64,000 nt of DNA from an uncultured Lachnospiraceae bacterium (GTDB lineage Bacteria; Bacillota; Clostridia; Lachnospirales; Lachnospiraceae). The notes beneath the pieces were generated by a model that saw nothing but the letters and a program-made list of their open reading frames with translations, was not told the DNA's origin and made no database searches. Position numbers and translations under genes: made by a program. The stretch lies in contig CAJTQO010000015.1 in NCBI GenBank assembly GCA_910578405.1, positions 6,277 to 70,276 on the forward strand. Reading direction: 5' to 3'. Positions 1-7,206 of the stretch are shown piece after piece. Each line of letters opens with the position of its first letter. The first letter of the stretch is position 1.

Positions 1-195
1 TGTGATAGCTCTGATTATATTTTTTTGTTCTTGCAGGCTCCGAAAAGCCTTGATATTACAGTGTTCCTATTAAAACTCATTCATAAAGAGTATAAATATA
101 CTCTTTATGAGAATTTGAGGATTGTTACGTTGAACGACATTCCATATAAAAACATTCTAAAGCATACTCTGCTATTGGAAAACGGCTTAGACTGA
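1..195 (+). CDS. 3' end of an unrecognised protein (partial)
   Basis: An open frame enters from the left edge in frame 1 and stops at a TGA at 193-195, giving 64 residues with no start in the window. The fragment is rich in Lys, Leu and Ile and ends in LLLENGLD. I recognise no motif or family. It lies beside mobile-element debris and its AT content is visibly higher than in the chromosomal genes to the right, so it probably belongs to the same acquired segment. It could also be part of a broken gene. Confidence 0.4.
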   Translation, partial: CDSSDYIFLFLQAPKSLDITVFLLKLIHKEYKYTLYENLRIVTLNDIPYKNILKHTLLLENGLD

Positions 196-206
196 CGAAA
201 GAAAAA

Positions 207-407
207 GTGACGGATTTATATAATCATCACTATCACGTCCTGTTTTGTGAGTTATTGGAAAAACTGATAGAAATTACTGGAGACGCCAGTTTAAACAACG
301 ACCATTGGGACACCTACCACCTTAAAAACGTGAAAAAGAAATATGATGACCTAATGAATGAATATCCTGAGTTATGCAAAAACATTCTTGAAATCCTAAA
401 CAAATAA
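207..407 (+). CDS. Small hypothetical protein, 66 aa
   Basis: A GTG-initiated frame of 66 residues begins 11 bases after the previous stop codon. The upstream sequence is A-rich and has no strong Shine-Dalgarno, so the start is uncertain. The product is charged and probably helical (LEKLIEITGD, VKKKYDDLMNEYPELCKNILEI), soluble, with no signal peptide or membrane segment. I do not recognise the family. AT-rich composition and position suggest accessory DNA, and the close spacing suggests it is transcribed with the fragment before it. Confidence 0.4.
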   Translation: MTDLYNHHYHVLFCELLEKLIEITGDASLNNDHWDTYHLKNVKKKYDDLMNEYPELCKNILEILNK

Positions 408-433
408 ACAAGCTCAGAAGATTTGAAAACTAA

Positions 434-462
434 TTGACATATTTCCTTATCATACATATAAT
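434..462 (+). promoter_or_regulatory. Consensus sigma-A promoter
   Basis: TTGACA at 434-439 and TATAAT at 457-462 are separated by exactly 17 bases, a perfect match to the housekeeping consensus. Transcription should begin near 469-470 and produce a leader of about 190 nt before the hairpin at 628-657. Confidence 0.85.
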
Positions 463-525
463 AATAGTATAAGGCAGACAACAATGAGTGTCTGTTAAAG
501 CGTGGAAATAAAGGAGTGCGCCGGT

Positions 526-567
526 ATGCATTGTTTTATGGAGCTTTCAGGAGGGGTTGTGCAATGA
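526..567 (+). CDS. Putative leader peptide 1 (13 aa)
   Basis: ATG at 526 follows an AAGGAG at 511-516 and encodes MHCFMELSGGVVQ before a TGA. It lies between the strong promoter at 434-462 and the hairpin at 628-657, and it overlaps the start of a second tiny ORF by four bases, which suggests coupled translation. Its position resembles that of regulatory leader peptides. I do not recognise the peptide. Confidence 0.4.
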   Translation: MHCFMELSGGVVQ

Positions 568-614
568 AACCTCAAACCGGCTCAGGCAAATTGTTCTATG
601 GAATGATCTGCTGA
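564..614 (+). CDS. Putative leader peptide 2 (16 aa)
   Basis: ATG at 564 is preceded at ideal distance by AGGAGGGG (549-556) and encodes MKPQTGSGKLFYGMIC, ending in TGA at 612-614. The stop lies just before the left arm of the terminator-like hairpin at 628-657. A translated peptide that places a ribosome next to a terminator is the arrangement seen in attenuated resistance genes. The strong ribosome site makes translation likely; the regulatory role is inferred. Confidence 0.5.
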   Translation: MKPQTGSGKLFYGMIC

Positions 615-627
615 AAGAAAATGCTCA

Positions 628-657
628 AAAAGTCCCTGCCACATGGCAGGGACTTTT
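628..657 (+). terminator. Attenuator-like hairpin
   Basis: AAAAGTCCCTGCC (628-640) and GGCAGGGACTTTT (645-657) form a perfect 13-bp stem around a 4-base loop, with the T-run inside the 3' arm. It sits between the leader ORFs and the next gene, so it is better placed to control readthrough than to end an operon. Confidence 0.6.
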
Positions 658-679
658 GCATACAGAAAAGAGGATACCT

Positions 680-1282
680 ATGGATTTATTACAACAATGT
701 GCGCAAGAATTTGACCGTCTGATTCCTTACCAGTATCATATCATGATTGGGCGTAAAGGAAAGTCATTGGAGTTCACCCTCTCTTTTGACCGTGCCGACT
801 TTCATCATCTTGCTGGATTACATAAGCTGCGGGATAATGTGCGCTTCCAGACAGGAAAACGTGCAGACATTATGAAGGAAATTCTTGATGGACGCCTCAC
901 CTTTTCCCATACACAGCAAAGCACCTTTTTCAACGAAATGAAACTGCGCCTCCATCCATTGACACAGCTAGAACAATTTCTGGACAGCAATGAAATCGTA
1001 TTCCGCTATAACGCGAAAGCAAATATTTTTTCTGCCATACAAGCAGACTATCTTTTGCAAAACGATTTTAAAGGTACGCCTGTCTATCTCTTTTTAGCAC
1101 AGCGTTCCGATGAGGACACACAAGTATGCCGCACATTTTTTCCAAAGACCGTGAAAGACTACACAGAAGGGCAGCCACGTTATACACTGCTCAAAAAGGA
1201 AAAGCGAAATGTAATTACCAATGAAACGATTGTCCAATACGACCGCATTGCTCTAAAGAACACAAATAAACCAGAAAACTGA
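680..1282 (+). CDS. PBECR4-type domain protein, 200 aa
   Basis: From ATG at 680 (purine-rich AAAAGAGGA at 667-675) the frame gives 200 residues beginning MDLLQQCAQEFDRLIPYQ. The pattern HIMIGRKGKSLEFTLSFDRADFHHLAGLHKL followed by Lys/Arg-rich segments resembles the PBECR4 family. PBECR domains are barnase/EndoU/ColicinE5/RelE-like nuclease folds found in polyvalent proteins of phages and mobile elements, often freestanding in Firmicutes. A frame extending upstream to a TTG at 557 would read through the attenuator hairpin, so I rejected that start. The gene lies downstream of a strong promoter and two leader ORFs and next to relaxase debris. The family call is from memory of the sequence pattern and nuclease activity is not shown. 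Confidence 0.6.
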   Translation: MDLLQQCAQEFDRLIPYQYHIMIGRKGKSLEFTLSFDRADFHHLAGLHKLRDNVRFQTGKRADIMKEILDGRLTFSHTQQSTFFNEMKLRLHPLTQLEQFLDSNEIVFRYNAKANIFSAIQADYLLQNDFKGTPVYLFLAQRSDEDTQVCRTFFPKTVKDYTEGQPRYTLLKKEKRNVITNETIVQYDRIALKNTNKPEN

Positions 1283-1297
1283 CACGCGCTCTCAGCG

Positions 1298-1615
1298 TTA
1301 TGTTTCTTTCTGGCTCTCCAGTTTCGATAATTCCAACCCTAAAATCCTGTCAATGTTTCTGCTTTGCCTTCTGGTATTCTATCATCTCTTTCCGCGCCGT
1401 TTTATACTCCTCATAACACGCTTTTTTCTCTAATAATAATTCGGCATATTCCTTAGAAAGCTACGCCACTTTTGGAACAGGCTTGCCCCCTAATGCATCA
1501 AAAGCTGCTTTTGCCGCTTCATGTTTTTTGATTTCGTCCACGTATGCTGCATAATATTTTTATGGTGCGACTTTGTATACTCTTTATAAGTATCCCGCGT
1601 TTTAGAATAACGGGC
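1298..1615 (-). pseudogene. Relaxase (mobilization protein) C-terminal remnant
   Basis: The minus strand reads KYYAAYVDEIKKHEAAKAAF and continues through a GGKPVPKVA segment to the Lys/Glu-rich tail YEEYKTARKEMIEYQKAKQN, ending at TAA (1298-1300). This resembles the C-terminal region of relaxases from mobilizable elements of gut Clostridia. An in-frame TAG lies at 1461-1463 and a one-base shift near 1355 is needed to finish the reading, so the gene is dead. It is fused directly to a DUF3991 fragment at about 1615. No N-terminal relaxase catalytic domain is present. Confidence 0.6.
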
Positions 1616-1840
1616 TTTTCCAATGGCATCACGCCCCACAAACACACAGTTGCGATAGTGGCGGCTTTCATAGAGAAGTCCTTTGGCAATACAGTGACTA
1701 ATGATGTCTGCATCAATCCCCCTCTGTTGTAAATAAGATACCACAACCGTCCCGCACAGGTTTTCTTCGGGCAGGGAAAACGGCTTTTGGGACTTCTGCT
1801 TTGGCATGGTAAGCGGCGGTTTTCTTTCTGCCGCGCCCCG
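1616..1840 (-). pseudogene. DUF3991-type protein remnant
   Basis: A minus-strand frame reads AAERKPPLTMPKQKSQKPF, then SYLQQRGIDADIISHCIAKG and SRHYRNCVFVGRDAIGKARY. This is the typical core of DUF3991/Toprim-like proteins encoded beside relaxases on conjugative and mobilizable elements. Only the central part remains. It is bracketed on both sides by relaxase-like fragments in other frames, which implies past recombination between element copies. No functional product is expected. Confidence 0.6.
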
Positions 1841-1860
1841 TTCCCCACAAAGTATTTCCA

Positions 1861-1989
1861 GTCCTTGGGGTCAAAGCCCGCGCCGAGGGTGGATGCCCGG
1901 AGCCGGGTGTGCTTGTCCTGCCCCGGAGCGAGGAACGACACCACGCCGCCCCGCCCATGCCGTTCGGCATGCCCGTCATACCAAAAAAG
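1861..1989 (-). pseudogene. Possible relaxase internal fragment
   Basis: The minus strand encodes LFWYDGHAERHGRGGVVSFL and then DKHTRLRASTLGAGFD, a pattern I associate with the central part of relaxases of Tn-like elements. It is about 43 residues long and has no start. It runs directly into the DUF3991 remnant. The assignment is from memory and moderate. Confidence 0.4.
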
Positions 1990-2018
1990 CTGCAGGCAGT
2001 GTATAACAAGCCTGCAGC
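1983..2018 (-). terminator. Terminator of the sigF operon
   Basis: On the minus strand GCTGCAGGC and GCCTGCAGC form a perfect 9-bp stem followed by TTTTTT. It lies 16 bases past the stop of the small gene at 2034-2207. Confidence 0.85.
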
Positions 2019-2033
2019 GCCGTGGGGAAAATG

Positions 2034-2207
2034 CTATTCCACAATACAATATTCCATATATTCATAATGAAGTTTTGACCCTTCCACAATGGCATCCGGC
2101 AGCAAAGCCCGCGCCACCAGCTTTAACTCATCGCTTTCTATATCGGTCCTCTTTAAATTTGCATAATCCCCTTCGATACTCACTACCACATAATCAAATG
2201 CATTCAT
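2034..2207 (-). CDS. Conserved small hypothetical protein, 57 aa
   Basis: ATG at 2207 gives 57 residues starting MNAFDYVVVSIEGDYANLKR and ending EYMEYCIVE. A longer frame exists upstream but it is not preferred: a GGAGAACAG stretch precedes this ATG. The protein is acidic, soluble and without membrane segments. I recall similar short proteins in Lachnospiraceae, often of unknown function. It lies downstream of sigF and before the operon terminator, so it is probably cotranscribed with the sporulation genes. No function is assigned. Confidence 0.6.
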   Translation of the reverse strand: MNAFDYVVVSIEGDYANLKRTDIESDELKLVARALLPDAIVEGSKLHYEYMEYCIVE

Positions 2208-2360
2208 CCTGTCTGTTCTCCTATTCCGGTTTTGCCTTACCAAAAAATGCCCCTTGCATGGAAACATCACAAGCCGCTTCCTAAAATGCACGGCTCCATC
2301 CAGCCATCCTTCCAGACATTTCCCGGGAAAGCCGTTTCCCATTTTCACATCCGTTTGTCC

Positions 2361-3077
2361 CTATGTCAGCCTCTCCCGCATCCTCACCAGTATCTTTTTC
2401 TCCATCCGGCTCACCTGCACCTGGCTGACGCCCAGTTTCTTTGCCACCTCCACCTGTGTCTTGTCCTGAAAATAACGCAGGGTAATGAGCAGCCTTTCCT
2501 CATCCCCAAGCTCCCCCATCAATTGCTGTAACAGCATATGGTTTAACAGCTTTTCATTTTCATCCCGTTTCTCCGGAAGCCTGTCCACCAGGTAGATTTC
2601 ATTGCCATCGGACTGATAGACTGACTTGTATATGGATTCCACCTCCACACTGGCCTCCATGGCCATCACCACTTCCTCTTTTGACAAGCCCGTCGCCTGG
2701 GCGATTTCCTGCAGGGACGCATCCCTGCCTTCTTCCTGGGCAATCCGCTCTGCCGCCTGCTTCACTTTCCAACCGTTTTCCTTTAAGGAACGGCTCACTT
2801 TCACCATCCCGTCATCCCGCAGGAAACGTTTGATTTCACCGCTTATCATAGGCACCGCATAGGTGGAAAACTTCACGTCAAAAGATAAATCAAACTTGTC
2901 AATGGCTTTCATCAGCCCTATGCTCCCTATCTGGAACAAATCCTCCGCGTCGTAGCCCCTGCCCAGGAAACGCCGGACAATATGATGCACCAGCCCCAGG
3001 TTCTTCTCAATCAGTGCCTCCCTCGCTTCCTTATCTCCTGCCTGTGAACGTGCAATCAGAACAGAAACTTCTTCCAT
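2361..3077 (-). CDS. sigF: Sporulation sigma factor SigF, 238 aa
   Basis: SigF is the first forespore-specific sigma factor of endospore formation. The 238 residues show sigma-70 region 2 (YDAEDLFQIGSIGLMKAIDK, residues 42-61; KFSTYAVPMISGEIKRFLRD) and a region 4 helix-turn-helix near the C-terminus (DKTQVEVAKKLGVSQVQVSR). Length matches the family. It starts three bases after the SpoIIAB stop codon, the normal spoIIA order. Activity should be held off by the neighbouring anti-sigma factor and released by dephosphorylated SpoIIAA. This gene is the clearest sign that the organism can sporulate. Confidence 0.95.
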   Translation of the reverse strand: MEEVSVLIARSQAGDKEAREALIEKNLGLVHHIVRRFLGRGYDAEDLFQIGSIGLMKAIDKFDLSFDVKFSTYAVPMISGEIKRFLRDDGMVKVSRSLKENGWKVKQAAERIAQEEGRDASLQEIAQATGLSKEEVVMAMEASVEVESIYKSVYQSDGNEIYLVDRLPEKRDENEKLLNHMLLQQLMGELGDEERLLITLRYFQDKTQVEVAKKLGVSQVQVSRMEKKILVRMRERLT

Positions 3078-3080
3078 AAG

Positions 3081-3527
3081 CTATTCCCCGTCCCCAATCC
3101 ACGGGACGCACCCGACCTTTTTCTTCATCAGGATTTTGGTCCCCTCCCCCAGGCCGGACACCACCTCCAGGTCATCCATAAACGCTTCCATAAATGGAAA
3201 TCCCATCCCTGAGCGGTTTAACTCCGGTTTTGTCGTAAAAAGCGGCTCCATTGCCTGCTCCACATCCGCAATGCCTTTTCCCTCATCCGCCACTTCAATA
3301 TGTATCACATCCCCTTCCAGCAGGCAGTGCAGCTTCACTTTCCCATTGGCCAGGCCGTCGTACCCATGGATAATGGCATTGGTCACTGCCTCGGAAACCG
3401 CAGTCTTTATGTCGGAAATTTCCTCCAGCGTAGGATCCAGCTCCGATACAAAAGCCGCCACCGCCACCCGTGCAAAGGATTCATTGGCTGATATGGCGTC
3501 GAACTCCATCTTCATCTCGTTCTTCAT
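3081..3527 (-). CDS. spoIIAB: Anti-sigma F factor SpoIIAB, 148 aa
   Basis: SpoIIAB binds and inactivates SigF and is also the kinase of SpoIIAA. The protein has the GHKL ATP-binding fold: N-box around AVSEAVTNAIIHGY (residues 44-57), G1 box EVADEGKGIAD and a G2-like GMGFPFMEAFMDDLEV. Length 148 is normal for the family. It lies between spoIIAA and sigF with short spacers, so the three proteins should be made together from one transcript. Confidence 0.95.
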   Translation of the reverse strand: MKNEMKMEFDAISANESFARVAVAAFVSELDPTLEEISDIKTAVSEAVTNAIIHGYDGLANGKVKLHCLLEGDVIHIEVADEGKGIADVEQAMEPLFTTKPELNRSGMGFPFMEAFMDDLEVVSGLGEGTKILMKKKVGCVPWIGDGE

Positions 3528-3538
3528 CCTGTCCCTCC

Positions 3539-3847
3539 CTAGTCCATGATTTCCACTATTTTATGCAAACCCGATATCATCAGCAGCCGCCGGATACGGT
3601 GGTCGGCATGAATGGCAAACACCTTCCCGCCGAAACAGGCGATTTTCTTATACCGCCCCATTATAATGCCTATGCCGGAACTATCCATGAACCTTGTATC
3701 TTCGAAGTCAAACACCACGTTGCTTACGTTTTCCCGCAGAATAAACCTGTCCGCATTTTCGCTTATGTAAGATGATTGGTGATGGTCAATCTCCGCCGGC
3801 ATCTTTACCATCAGATAATTGTCAATCACTTTGAAATCCTCTTCCAT
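3539..3847 (-). CDS. spoIIAA: Anti-sigma F antagonist SpoIIAA, 102 aa
   Basis: SpoIIAA is the STAS-domain partner that, when unphosphorylated, pulls SpoIIAB off SigF. The conserved phosphorylation segment FMDSSGIGIIMGRYK is visible; the first Ser of DSSG is the expected phosphosite. I placed the start at ATG 3847, which has AAGGAG just upstream and gives the usual length. An open frame runs 79 codons further upstream through repetitive Gly/Lys codons, but that is purine-rich repeat DNA and not part of the domain. The gene opens the spoIIA operon. Confidence 0.93.
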   Translation of the reverse strand: MEEDFKVIDNYLMVKMPAEIDHHQSSYISENADRFILRENVSNVVFDFEDTRFMDSSGIGIIMGRYKKIACFGGKVFAIHADHRIRRLLMISGLHKIVEIMD

Positions 3848-3926
3848 ATCAGTCTCCTTCCACACTGCCCCATGCCGCCCCACCCTAACAGCCATAGCCC
3901 GATAAAGCGTCCCATTGTCCGGGGCA

Positions 3927-4080
3927 TTTCCCCTTTTTGAAACTTTTCCCCCTTTGAATACTTTCCCTTTTTTGAAGCTTCCCCCTTTTGAATACTTTCC
4001 CTTTTTTATGCTTCCCCCTTTTGAAATTATACATCGTTTAAATGCTTTTCCTCCTCTGGAAACCTTTCCCCCTTTACCAC
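3927..4080 (-). repeat. Degenerate purine-rich tandem repeat upstream of spoIIAA
   Basis: Read on the minus strand, blocks of AAAAGGGGGAAG and AAAAAGGGAAAGTATTC alternate several times in about 150 bp. The repeats stay open in the spoIIAA frame and would encode SKGGS/KGGKVSK-like peptides, but they lie upstream of the real ribosome site. They form the 5' leader or promoter area of the spoIIA operon. Confidence 0.7.
4026..4052 (-). promoter_or_regulatory. Possible sigma-H-like promoter of spoIIA
   Basis: On the minus strand an AGGAAAA element and a TATAAT lie about 14 bases apart within the repeat area. spoIIA is a sigma-H target in Bacillus, with an AGGA-type -35. The match is partial and the -10 looks more like sigma-A, so this is tentative. 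Confidence 0.22.
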
Positions 4081-4123
4081 CCATTTTTTACATTGTTCAA
4101 ACAGCGCCGATTGCAAATAAGGT

Positions 4124-4154
4124 AAAAAAAGAAGGCACCGCCCATCATGCCCTC
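4124..4154 (-). terminator. Terminator after the TPR-protein gene
   Basis: GAGGGCAT and GTGCCTTC on the minus strand pair with two G-U pairs around an 8-base loop and are followed by a T-run, 14 bases past the stop codon at 4168. Confidence 0.7.
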
Positions 4155-4167
4155 TTTTGTAACCCGC

Positions 4168-5595
4168 TCACCCTACAGCCGTTGACGGATCCCCATCCAG
4201 CTCGGTAAGGAACCGCTTGGAATTCCTCGCCTTCTCCGTCCCCGGGAACTTCTGCTGCACTTCCTCATATGCCTCTTTCGCCTTGGCGTTATTTTCCGTC
4301 AGGCGGTAACAATGCGCCAGATAATAAAGAGCATCCCCGTTGGCTTCATTATACTGATATGCCTTCGCCAACAAAGGGAGAGCCTGCGCATACTGCTCCT
4401 GCCTATACAGTTCATACCCTTCGTCATAATATGCCTTGGCCAATTCCGGGCCGACCAGTGTAGTCAAATTCTGGTGCAGGGCTTTGAAATCCGCCGAAAC
4501 GGAATCTCCCAGTTCTTCCAGGTTAATTTCATCCAGCGACTCCGCCACTGCCATTACCTGGGTTGCATCCGCCAAATAAGCATTGGCCGCTTTCAACAGC
4601 TTATCCATCGCCTGTAAAGCTCCGTCCGTACCTACATATCCATCTAAATCCGCCTGCAAGGCAGAATTTGACTCTGTCAGTCCATGAATCTGCTGCTCCA
4701 GTTCCCCGATGGTCGCCGTCTTTGCATCCAACTGCTCCCGCACGGTCTGAAGCTCATCGTCATTTACTGCCTTGACCGCCTGAATCCGCGCCGGAAGAAT
4801 CAAAAACCACGCAGCGGCAACCCCAATGGCAATCCCAATGGCCATATTGACTACCGTGGACATCCCTTTGGCTTCCCTCCGGTTCATCGGTTGGATAATG
4901 GTTTCATTCCCACTCTGGTATTTAATTACATTTCCCTGCTTCCCCTTCTTCTTAAGCGGCGCTTTCGCGCTTTCCTCCGGCGTGAGCATACGCTCCACTT
5001 CCTTTAGGTAGCGCATCGTAATGGTATTGCTTGTGTCAATCTGACGGCATTTATATAATTCCCGGCGCGCCTTCTCCCACTCCTCGCTGTTGATATACAA
5101 TAACGCCAACAACTGATGGGCGCGGACAAACTTAGGATTCAGGGACAGCACCTTCTTCAACTGTATCACTGCCAAATCCAGGCTTCCCTGATGGCAGTAC
5201 AACAGGGATTGGTTGTATTTCTTAATTGTCTGGTTCACAGAATCCAGCCGTGACTGGTTGGACTGTATCATATTTATATAATCATCCGCAATGTTCTTCT
5301 GCGGCTTTAAATTCTTGCTAATCACCCATTCACTGAGCGCCGCCACCACTTCTCCCATTTCAAAATAAATCAGCCCCAGCAGATTCCTGGCCTCTATATG
5401 GTTCTTATTGAATTTCAGACTCTGCCGCAGGCTCACCAACGCCCCGGTCAAATCCCGCACCTGCGCCTTCTCCAGTCCGTCATTGTAATAACGGTTGGCA
5501 ATAAACATAATTTTCTTATACAGCGTTACATCTGCCCCGCAGGCAGTGCAGAAACCGTGTTCCGATAACAGACGCCCGCAATTATAACATACCAT
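4168..5595 (-). CDS. Zinc-ribbon, membrane-anchored TPR protein, 475 aa
   Basis: The start at 5595 (MVCYNCGRLL) puts a four-cysteine zinc ribbon at the extreme N-terminus (C3, C6, C16, C19). An N-terminal TPR array follows (residues about 30-200), then a basic linker, one transmembrane segment (about 249-267), a coiled coil (about 275-330) and a second TPR block near 395-470. It is probably an integral membrane scaffold with TPR domains on both sides. The upstream in-frame extension is Arg-rich, overlaps the previous gene and was rejected. It lies in a run with folC and a 73-residue gene. Function unknown. Confidence 0.75.
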   Translation of the reverse strand: MVCYNCGRLLSEHGFCTACGADVTLYKKIMFIANRYYNDGLEKAQVRDLTGALVSLRQSLKFNKNHIEARNLLGLIYFEMGEVVAALSEWVISKNLKPQKNIADDYINMIQSNQSRLDSVNQTIKKYNQSLLYCHQGSLDLAVIQLKKVLSLNPKFVRAHQLLALLYINSEEWEKARRELYKCRQIDTSNTITMRYLKEVERMLTPEESAKAPLKKKGKQGNVIKYQSGNETIIQPMNRREAKGMSTVVNMAIGIAIGVAAAWFLILPARIQAVKAVNDDELQTVREQLDAKTATIGELEQQIHGLTESNSALQADLDGYVGTDGALQAMDKLLKAANAYLADATQVMAVAESLDEINLEELGDSVSADFKALHQNLTTLVGPELAKAYYDEGYELYRQEQYAQALPLLAKAYQYNEANGDALYYLAHCYRLTENNAKAKEAYEEVQQKFPGTEKARNSKRFLTELDGDPSTAVG

Positions 5596-5605
5596 ACCGC
5601 CACCC

Positions 5606-5827
5606 CTATTCTTCCTTCTTGTCGTCCTTAGCCGGAGACTCTTCCTGGGCCTGGTTCTGCGCCTGGGCCGCCTGGCTGTTTTCATAAGCCTCTCTGCTGA
5701 CATCGCTAATCATCTTTACCAATATATCTGCCATATCCGTTAAATCCTGATTATAAATAGCCTCTTCCGCATCTTCCACTTCAAGGCTAAGATGGAACTT
5801 TTTGAGTTCCTCTTCAAAATTAATCAT
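5606..5827 (-). CDS. Small acidic hypothetical protein, 73 aa
   Basis: Starts MINFEEELKKFHLSLEVEDA and ends in an Ala/Gln/Glu/Lys tail (AAQAQNQAQEESPAKDDKKE). It is soluble and probably helical, with a disordered C-terminus. Its start overlaps the end of folC by eight bases and its stop lies 10 bases before the TPR-protein start, so it is clearly embedded in this operon. I do not recognise a named family; the tight coupling argues for a real gene. Confidence 0.7.
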   Translation of the reverse strand: MINFEEELKKFHLSLEVEDAEEAIYNQDLTDMADILVKMISDVSREAYENSQAAQAQNQAQEESPAKDDKKEE

Positions 5828-7160
5828 CCGTTCTCCTCCTTAACAGCTCCTTCACCTCACCAACCAGATAAAGCGAGCCTGCTATATATATAAAGTCTTC
5901 CTCTTTTTTCCTTTTTTCCAATGCCGGCAGCGCCTGCGCCGGCTCCTCAAACAACAATGTTTCCCTAAAGCGCCCGCCGGATGCAAACAAGCTTTCCAAC
6001 TCTTTTGGCGCAGCCGCCCGGCCGCTATGGATTCCAACCACTGCAACCGTGTCAAACAACGGCTTTTCCTGCAAAATCCCAATCATTCCTTTGTAATTCT
6101 TATCCGCAACGGCAGAAAATAACAGATGCCTCCGGCCCTGGCAGCCATCGGCTTCCACCGTTTCCACAAATGCCCGCATCCCGTCTTCGTTATGCGCGCC
6201 GTCTAAAAAAATATGGGGAAGCGCTTCTTCCATCCGGCCTTCCCAGACGGTTTCCTGAAATCCCCTTTTCACCTGCTCCCTTGTCATTGAGGCAATGCGC
6301 CTATCCTCTGACTGCCTCTGCAGCTCCTCCAGGCAGCGGACTGCCACCGCTGCATTTTCCATCTGATACAATGCCGTAGTGGAGAGCGAAAGCCTAATAT
6401 AATCATAATACTGGCATTGGATGGAAAAATCAATGCTTTTCTTTGTTAATTTCTTATAAACACAATCCTTTTTTCCTACCGCAATTACCCGGTTTCCCAG
6501 CGTTTGCGCCCTTTTGCGCACTACCTCAGAGGCTTCCTTTCTTTTATCGCACAATACGACCGGAACCCCCTCTTTGAGTATCCCTGCCTTTTCCCACGCA
6601 ATCTGCGCAATCGTGTCCCCCAGGTATTCCATATGATCCATGCCAATCTCTGTGATTACCGTCAAAATGGGGCGTTTGACTGCATTGGTGGCGTCCAGCC
6701 GCCCGCCTAACCCTGTCTCCAACACCACATATTCCACCCCTTCCTCCCGGAAAATCACCATTCCCATCAGGAATAACAGCTCGAAAAACGTCGGATGGTA
6801 TTCCGGCCTTCCCATAGAGCGTCTGACCTCTTCCAGGCGTTCCATGACAGCCGCCAGCCCTTTCAAAAACCGCCCTTTTCCTATTATTTCCCCATCCACC
6901 CGGAAACGTTCCCTCATCTGCGCCAAATGGGGCGACGTGAACATCCCTGTCCGGCATCCCGCCTCTTTTAGCAGGGAACATAAGTAGGCACAAACAGAAC
7001 CTTTCCCGTTTGTGCCTGCCACATGGATAATCTTGCATTTTTCCTCCGGCGAACCAAGCGCCTTTAAAAACTGCCTGGTATCCTCCAGGCAGTTCTTTTT
7101 GGCAAACTTCGGAATCTCCAGAAGAAAAGCTTCCGCCTCTTCATATGAATTCCATTCCAT
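5820..7160 (-). CDS. folC: Folylpolyglutamate / dihydrofolate synthase FolC, 446 aa
   Basis: FolC adds glutamate residues to folates and in many bacteria also makes dihydrofolate from dihydropteroate. The Mur-ligase P-loop HVAGTNGKGSVCAYL is at residues 46-60, followed by the family signatures TSPHLAQMRERFRV and ETGLGGRLDATNAV. A C-terminal FLDGAHNEDGMRAF matches the Mur-ligase C-terminal domain. Length is normal. It follows valS at a short distance, the usual valS-folC order in Clostridia, and may share the T-box-controlled transcript. Confidence 0.93.
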   Translation of the reverse strand: MEWNSYEEAEAFLLEIPKFAKKNCLEDTRQFLKALGSPEEKCKIIHVAGTNGKGSVCAYLCSLLKEAGCRTGMFTSPHLAQMRERFRVDGEIIGKGRFLKGLAAVMERLEEVRRSMGRPEYHPTFFELLFLMGMVIFREEGVEYVVLETGLGGRLDATNAVKRPILTVITEIGMDHMEYLGDTIAQIAWEKAGILKEGVPVVLCDKRKEASEVVRKRAQTLGNRVIAVGKKDCVYKKLTKKSIDFSIQCQYYDYIRLSLSTTALYQMENAAVAVRCLEELQRQSEDRRIASMTREQVKRGFQETVWEGRMEEALPHIFLDGAHNEDGMRAFVETVEADGCQGRRHLLFSAVADKNYKGMIGILQEKPLFDTVAVVGIHSGRAAAPKELESLFASGGRFRETLLFEEPAQALPALEKRKKEEDFIYIAGSLYLVGEVKELLRRRTDD

Positions 7161-7206
7161 TCCATTTCATCCTTCCGTTTTCAGCCATTTCCCTGGCTGC
7201 CAGACC

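Larger units (their letters stand above)
1..1989. mobile_element. Degraded mobilizable-element remnant
   Basis: The segment contains unrecognised AT-rich small genes, a promoter/leader/attenuator unit, a PBECR4-type gene and at least three broken relaxase or DUF3991 pieces. It ends against the terminator of the sigF operon. The left boundary is outside the window, and no integrase or attachment site is visible. Confidence 0.5.

Noticed and set aside
557..679. N-terminal extension of the PBECR4-type gene to a TTG at 557
   Set aside because: It would read through two leader ORFs and the 13-bp hairpin; ATG 680 has its own purine-rich ribosome site and matches where the domain begins.
3848..4084. 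Gly/Lys-rich N-terminal extension of SpoIIAA
   Set aside because: It is repeat DNA upstream of a strong ribosome site, and SpoIIAA of about 100 residues is complete without it.
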